Source: Polytrichum commune (taxonomy: Eukaryota; Streptophyta; Polytrichopsida; Polytrichales; Polytrichaceae). From it: a DNA stretch of 64,000 nucleotides. Below the pieces are notes generated by a model, which saw only the letters and a program-made list of their open reading frames with translations, searched no databases and had not been told where the DNA came from. Below are positions 60,901 through 64,000 of this stretch, piece after piece; positions within the stretch are counted from its first letter, which is position 1; the number at the start of each line of letters is the position of its first letter. The stretch is taken from positions 21,266,001-21,330,000 of the forward strand of contig OX485804.1 in assembly GCA_950295325.1 (NCBI GenBank). Direction: 5' to 3'. The position numbers and the translations under genes are program-made.

Positions 60901-61801
60901 TATTGCTTTGGAAGTGCACTAGAAAATACATGGTGTGAAGTATGTGGCCCACGGGTGATCACCCGTGGGCAGTTAGTCCGTGGTATTGCTCCGAGCTCAT
61001 TGTATGTTTGTTTTTGTAGGGTGCCCCCGTCCCGTTCCAAAAAGGGAGATGAAAGATTCCGTGAACATAAAGCTTGGGGTGCAAGGTTTTATTAAGTATT
61101 GGAAGGATACGGCAGATCAAGATAGTTCGGGTCAATATATGGAGTCCATTGCACCAACAATTTTATATTGGGAGAATGTGCTTGCGGCTATGGATCAACC
61201 TTTACTCCCAACTCCATCTGAACTTAGCGAGCCATTCTGGCCAGCTACACGGTACTCCATTGCACCAACCCTCCATGTGGATAATGTGCATCTACTTGAG
61301 GAAAACATCATTGATTATGCTTACGTGGGGCCAGCTAGTTCTCGACCTGTTGAGACCTTCCGTCCCGGCGCACATATACAGGTTGGCCATTATGTGTTAC
61401 TACGTCCTAGTGAGGATTGTCCTAATCCAGTGTGGATGGGACGAGTGATTTCTGAGCCGAATTTGGCACATATCGGTCCTAATCCTCGTTCCATTGAGAT
61501 TGTCTATTATGTACCGGTCCTTGGCCAAAGGAACAAGAAGACCTTAGATGAACGTTATGAGGAATGGGACACGGCAAAATCTTTTCGATGGACGAGGCTC
61601 AAGGACTATGCACCACAACATCAATCCCTAGATTGTGTTGTGGCATCATGGGCAAGACAAAGGAATGCGTCCGATGACAATGTTCTCATCCCAGCTCGGC
61701 AAATTCTTTTCGCAAAGGATAATTTAGATCGATGCACTAGAGGTGAGAAAATGACTGATGGAGATACTTTCGAGGATGGGGTACCAACAGAAGACCTCTA
61801 G
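57928..61801 (+). CDS. Gene B: DUF7869-like, transposase-like protein (3 exons, intact)
   Basis: Exons 57928-57957, 58852-60880 and 61020-61801 (donors GAG/GTTGGT and ACAG/GTTAGT; acceptors GATGTTCAG and TTTTTGTAG) join in phase to 946 codons with no internal stop, starting MESVPHMSEE-IPHYIGLS. Exon 2 has a cysteine pair RCGTCAAFKDLL followed by the conserved core: IIHDKMDYGK (D405, D408), LLLVQMDNCAKDNKSKY (D530-N) and VGHTHEDVDAMFGRF (residues 564-576). That order is the hallmark of DUF7869 proteins, and the spaced acidic residues suggest an RNase H-like DDE-type nuclease fold (inference). The C-terminal exon has VGHYVLLRP...PVWMGRVIS, possibly a small beta-barrel reader domain (uncertain). 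Both introns contain inverted-repeat units: six in intron 1, one in intron 2. The TATA box lies 71 bp upstream. The intact frame with normal splice sites argues for recent function. Confidence 0.8.
57991..58115. repeat. Inverted-repeat units in gene B intron 1, group 1
   Basis: A shortened unit at 57991 (perfect 16-bp palindrome CACGGGTGCACCCGTG, centre lost), then units at 58047 (first base changed) and 58094 (perfect), both with TT centres. Between the first two lies a separate palindrome-like pair CCGTACG...CGTACGG/CTGTACGG. Confidence 0.9.
58224..58292. repeat. Inverted-repeat units in gene B intron 1, group 2
   Basis: Units at 58224 (AA centre, one mismatch) and 58271 (TT centre, two mismatches), 47 bp apart, the same spacing as in the gene A intron array. 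Confidence 0.85.
58786..58807. repeat. Inverted-repeat unit near the end of gene B intron 1
   Basis: AA centre, one mismatch in the right arm (CACCCGTGAG). 45 bp before the acceptor. Confidence 0.85.
60948..60969. repeat. Inverted-repeat unit in gene B intron 2 (perfect palindrome)
   Basis: Same arms with an AT centre, making a perfect 22-bp palindrome. It sits in the middle of the 139-bp intron and extends outward by G/C on each side. Confidence 0.9.
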
Positions 61802-62295
61802 ATTAAAGTTGCCTTGCTCATTCCTCGGTATCTGCGGGTGGACTCTCATGGGTGGGCTAGATGGTTGAGACCATCTAGCATGTTTGGAGCTCAATTTTAA
61901 TTTTGTGAGCATTAATTAGAGAGCCGTAGACATTGACATTTGTCCCACGGATGTTCAAACTACCACTTTTAAAGGCATCTTTTTTTGTGAATTTTCATGT
62001 GCATTGTCATATTAGCCAACATGTTTAATATTCCGCAGTCGTCCAATGTCCTCCAATGTTTAATAGTCCACGGGTGTTCACCCATGGAGTGTAGGCACAA
62101 TCCTTTTGTCTTCCTTGATGGGATCCTCCATATTACAATTGATTGTTTGCCCGGTTTCATTGGAACACTTGGTTTGTGGTCCCTAAAACCTCTACGGGTA
62201 TTCTCTCGTACAAAAAAAGCAATCATTGCGTTCCCATCACGTTCCCCACATTAAAATGAGCGGACCATTTGTCTCATTTTAGTTAATATCCCCAT
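61802..62295. other. Gene B 3' flank
   Basis: Contains degenerate inverted-repeat traces (half unit CCCACGGATGTTC at about 61944; unit at 62067). A 9-bp hairpin TAAAATGAG...CTCATTTTA at about 62253-62282 lies 14 bp before the right direct repeat. No gene. Confidence 0.5.
62067..62088. repeat. Degenerate inverted-repeat unit, rightmost
   Basis: TCCACGGGTG / CACCCATGGA around TT. It keeps pairing through compensating end changes (TCCA/TGGA). Last unit before the right direct repeat. Confidence 0.7.
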
Positions 62296-62515
62296 ATTCC
62301 TTTTTCTTTTCTTTTTAGTAACTTAAAATGTTGGAGAGAATGGACATGGGCTTAAGTTAGCAGCTATTGGCACCTTAATTTCATTTTGAACCCTAATTTC
62401 AACACGGGTAGATCACTCCTTGTCAAATTGAACACCACGTGCGGACAAAGTTTGCTACCCCTATATTACATGCCATATATAATTTTAAAATTTATGATTT
62501 TTTTTTCTACATATA
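62296..62515 (+). repeat. Right direct repeat bounding the 25-kb unit
   Basis: 220 bp, two differences from 37434-37652. Here the sequence continues into the rest of the MITE (to 62813), so this copy joins the uninterrupted right flank. Confidence 0.9.
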
Positions 62516-62813
62516 CATAACCATTGATAGTAACTTTTGAATAGTTTTCTGAAATTTTTAGTCATCTTTATTTTTTTTAGTAATTTTTTTAGTTCAATTC
62601 TGTGTCATTCTAGTTAGAAACGGTATGTTTTATGAAAAAAACAAATCATCAAATTTCGTTATCATTTTTAAGTATGTCATAGGTACTGTGTATATCTACT
62701 CATGAAAAAAAATTGATAAAATTTTGACCCATTTTGGTGGTGCAACTTACCAAAAGAAGATTTTTTTTGGTCGCACGTGATGTTCAACTTGACTATGGAG
62801 TGATCTACCCGTG
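62403..62813. mobile_element. hAT-type MITE overlapping the right direct repeat
   Basis: 411 bp with ~50-bp inverted ends starting CACGGGTAGATCACTCC and ending in its complement, about 85 percent matched. It is flanked by a perfect 8-bp duplication AATTTCAA (62395-62402 and 62814-62821). Non-coding. Its first 113 bp also form the end of the left direct repeat. Confidence 0.85.
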
Positions 62814-62821
62814 AATTTCAA

Positions 62822-63190
62822 TTACATTTGGAAATGTGGTATACTTAGATAATGACATATTCTGAAAATACAAGACACTATATTAACCAATTTGACTAGA
62901 ATGTAGTTCGAGAATAAAATGCATAATAATCAAACAATTATTGAACACATTATTATTTGGTTATGAAAAAGCAATTTACTTATTGATAGAATCATTTAGA
63001 AGGCACATTGTGATCAATAGTTTTGACTCACCACAACCTTGGTGGGCAGCTCTTGTACATGTACCTCTATTCGATAAAAATTCTGTTTTTAAAATGTCAT
63101 TATGTATCAATGTGTTTCACTAAATTGTGTTTGGAAGCCCACAATGGACCATGCCTGTGTGAGGAATAAGTGCTTTGTTTTCCACTTGAG
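62822..63190. other. Spacer
   Basis: AT-rich; no gene recognised. Confidence 0.45.
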
Positions 63191-63196
63191 TAGGTA

Positions 63197-63272
63197 CTAC
63201 ACTAAATATGATATTTAGTGTCACCAATTCAAATTGTCTTGCGCAGTACCAATTGTAAGCCACAGTGTAGTG
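63197..63272. mobile_element. Decayed CTACACTAAAT MITE
   Basis: The left tip CTACACTAAATATGATATTT followed by AGTGTCACC matches the family. A CACAGTGTAGTG about 45 bp later may be the right tip. Confidence 0.45.
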
Positions 63273-64000
63273 TCACCAACACGAAATGTTAACCCAACAT
63301 TGTTTGTCATTCCTTTAAAAAAAAATTGGGTGATTACAGATTTACAGTGTTGCCATTACTGCCACTTACCAAGTGGTTTTTCATCCAAATTTCAATCATC
63401 CGTGATAATGCTTCATCACAAGTTGTTGACATTAGAAGGTAGGATTTTTGCCAATGGATGAAGTCATCCATCATCCATGACAATATTTGTTCACTTATTC
63501 ATAAGAAGTGTCATTGGAAACGTTACCATATGACACTAATGCCCCCTCCCCACCTGACTTCAACGAAGCCTAAAAGTTGGTTCTAAAAACACGGCCTCCA
63601 CACCATTGACATTATCTAGTGCCAAGCCTAGTTGGCAAATGATGTGGCATGGCTTAAAAGTGGAGGTTTTAAGCCCCAAGCACCGACTCTCCCATCAGTA
63701 CCTAGACATGAGGCAAGAATATAGGACTCTTAAAAGTGTCGCCTCCCGCCCTTGTGATTGGTTGCTTTTAGTCTTAGTTATGAGGGCACGAGGAGCTCCA
63801 TTAACAAAAAACCGATGATAAGATAGATGAGTAGTAAGGGATTTGGGGATGGGACCTAAACTATCCAACATTCATTACTTGGTAGATAAAACTATGAACA
63901 AGTTTGAAAGCTACTTAACTAACACCTACTTGAAAATCTCCAGAGCAAGTTCTTGTAGGTGCATTGGGATAGCTAGATGCCTCCCCTATAACTGAGGGAG
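63273..64000. other. Window end, no gene recognised
   Basis: Short open frames without domains only. Confidence 0.4.

Noticed and set aside
57928..61801. KDZ-type (Kyakuja/Dileera/Zisupton) transposase
   Set aside because: I do not see the KDZ catalytic-block pattern. The HDKMD / MDN / GHTHEDVD order fits DUF7869 better.
37434..62515. LTR retrotransposon with 219-bp LTRs
   Set aside because: No gag, RT or integrase between the repeats, no TG...CA ends, no primer-binding site, and the repeat ends inside a MITE.

Overview
The window looks like nuclear DNA of a land plant. Spliceosomal introns can be inferred in four genes, plant-type TTTAGGG heptamers occur inside repeats, and the short-chain dehydrogenase is of the plant class. 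The sequence is AT-rich and gene-poor, and dominated by decayed transposable elements and MITEs. A bryophyte or lycophyte would fit, but the sequence alone does not settle the species. Splice sites, domains and repeats below were read by eye; no search was run.

Layout. 0-7.7 kb: a two-exon NAD-dependent short-chain dehydrogenase gene (3446-4489, +) between two direct copies of a ~600-bp dispersed repeat, with a piggyBac-like transposase relic on the minus strand. 8-31 kb: old repeats. These include two- and three-copy dispersed families, a ~67-bp degenerate satellite, a hAT relic, an inverted pair of a kilobase-scale repeat (10.4-11.5 and 27.6-29.4 kb), hAT-type MITEs with poly-G tips, and one candidate small two-exon orphan gene (22325-22918). 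31.6-37.3 kb: a C/A-rich decayed LINE (RT-downstream region, RNase H, C-terminus) with a nested insertion flanked by a 12-bp target duplication and holding a tRNA-like segment.

37.4-62.5 kb is the most interesting part: a ~25-kb unit between two nearly identical 219/220-bp direct repeats. All ~22 copies of a striking inverted repeat (10-bp arms CCCACGGGTG / CACCCGTGGG around AA or TT) lie inside it and none outside. It carries two divergent multi-exon genes pointing toward its ends. Gene B (57928-61801, +) has a TATA box and an intact 946-codon reading frame encoding a DUF7869-like protein with possible DDE-type acidic motifs. Gene A (45211-38987, -) is a ~1,500-codon gene with a possible ParB/DGQHR-like segment, a basic region and a long acidic region. 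It has no frameshift that I can see but three in-frame stops, each one C-to-T change from a sense codon. A FCP1/NIF-type phosphatase-like fragment lies beyond it with a fourth such stop. Five of the six introns inferred in genes A and B contain at least one copy of the inverted repeat, and gene A's second intron holds an array of nine. The middle of the unit (46.2-57.7 kb) has no recognisable genes and no inverted repeats, and is filled with MITEs and AT-rich repeats.

Working hypothesis (inference): the unit is a large, possibly undescribed eukaryotic mobile element. Gene B would supply a transposase-like activity, and the dispersed palindromes would be binding sites for the gene A or gene B protein. 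The nearly identical direct repeats suggest a recent event, while the stops in gene A suggest it may depend on other copies.
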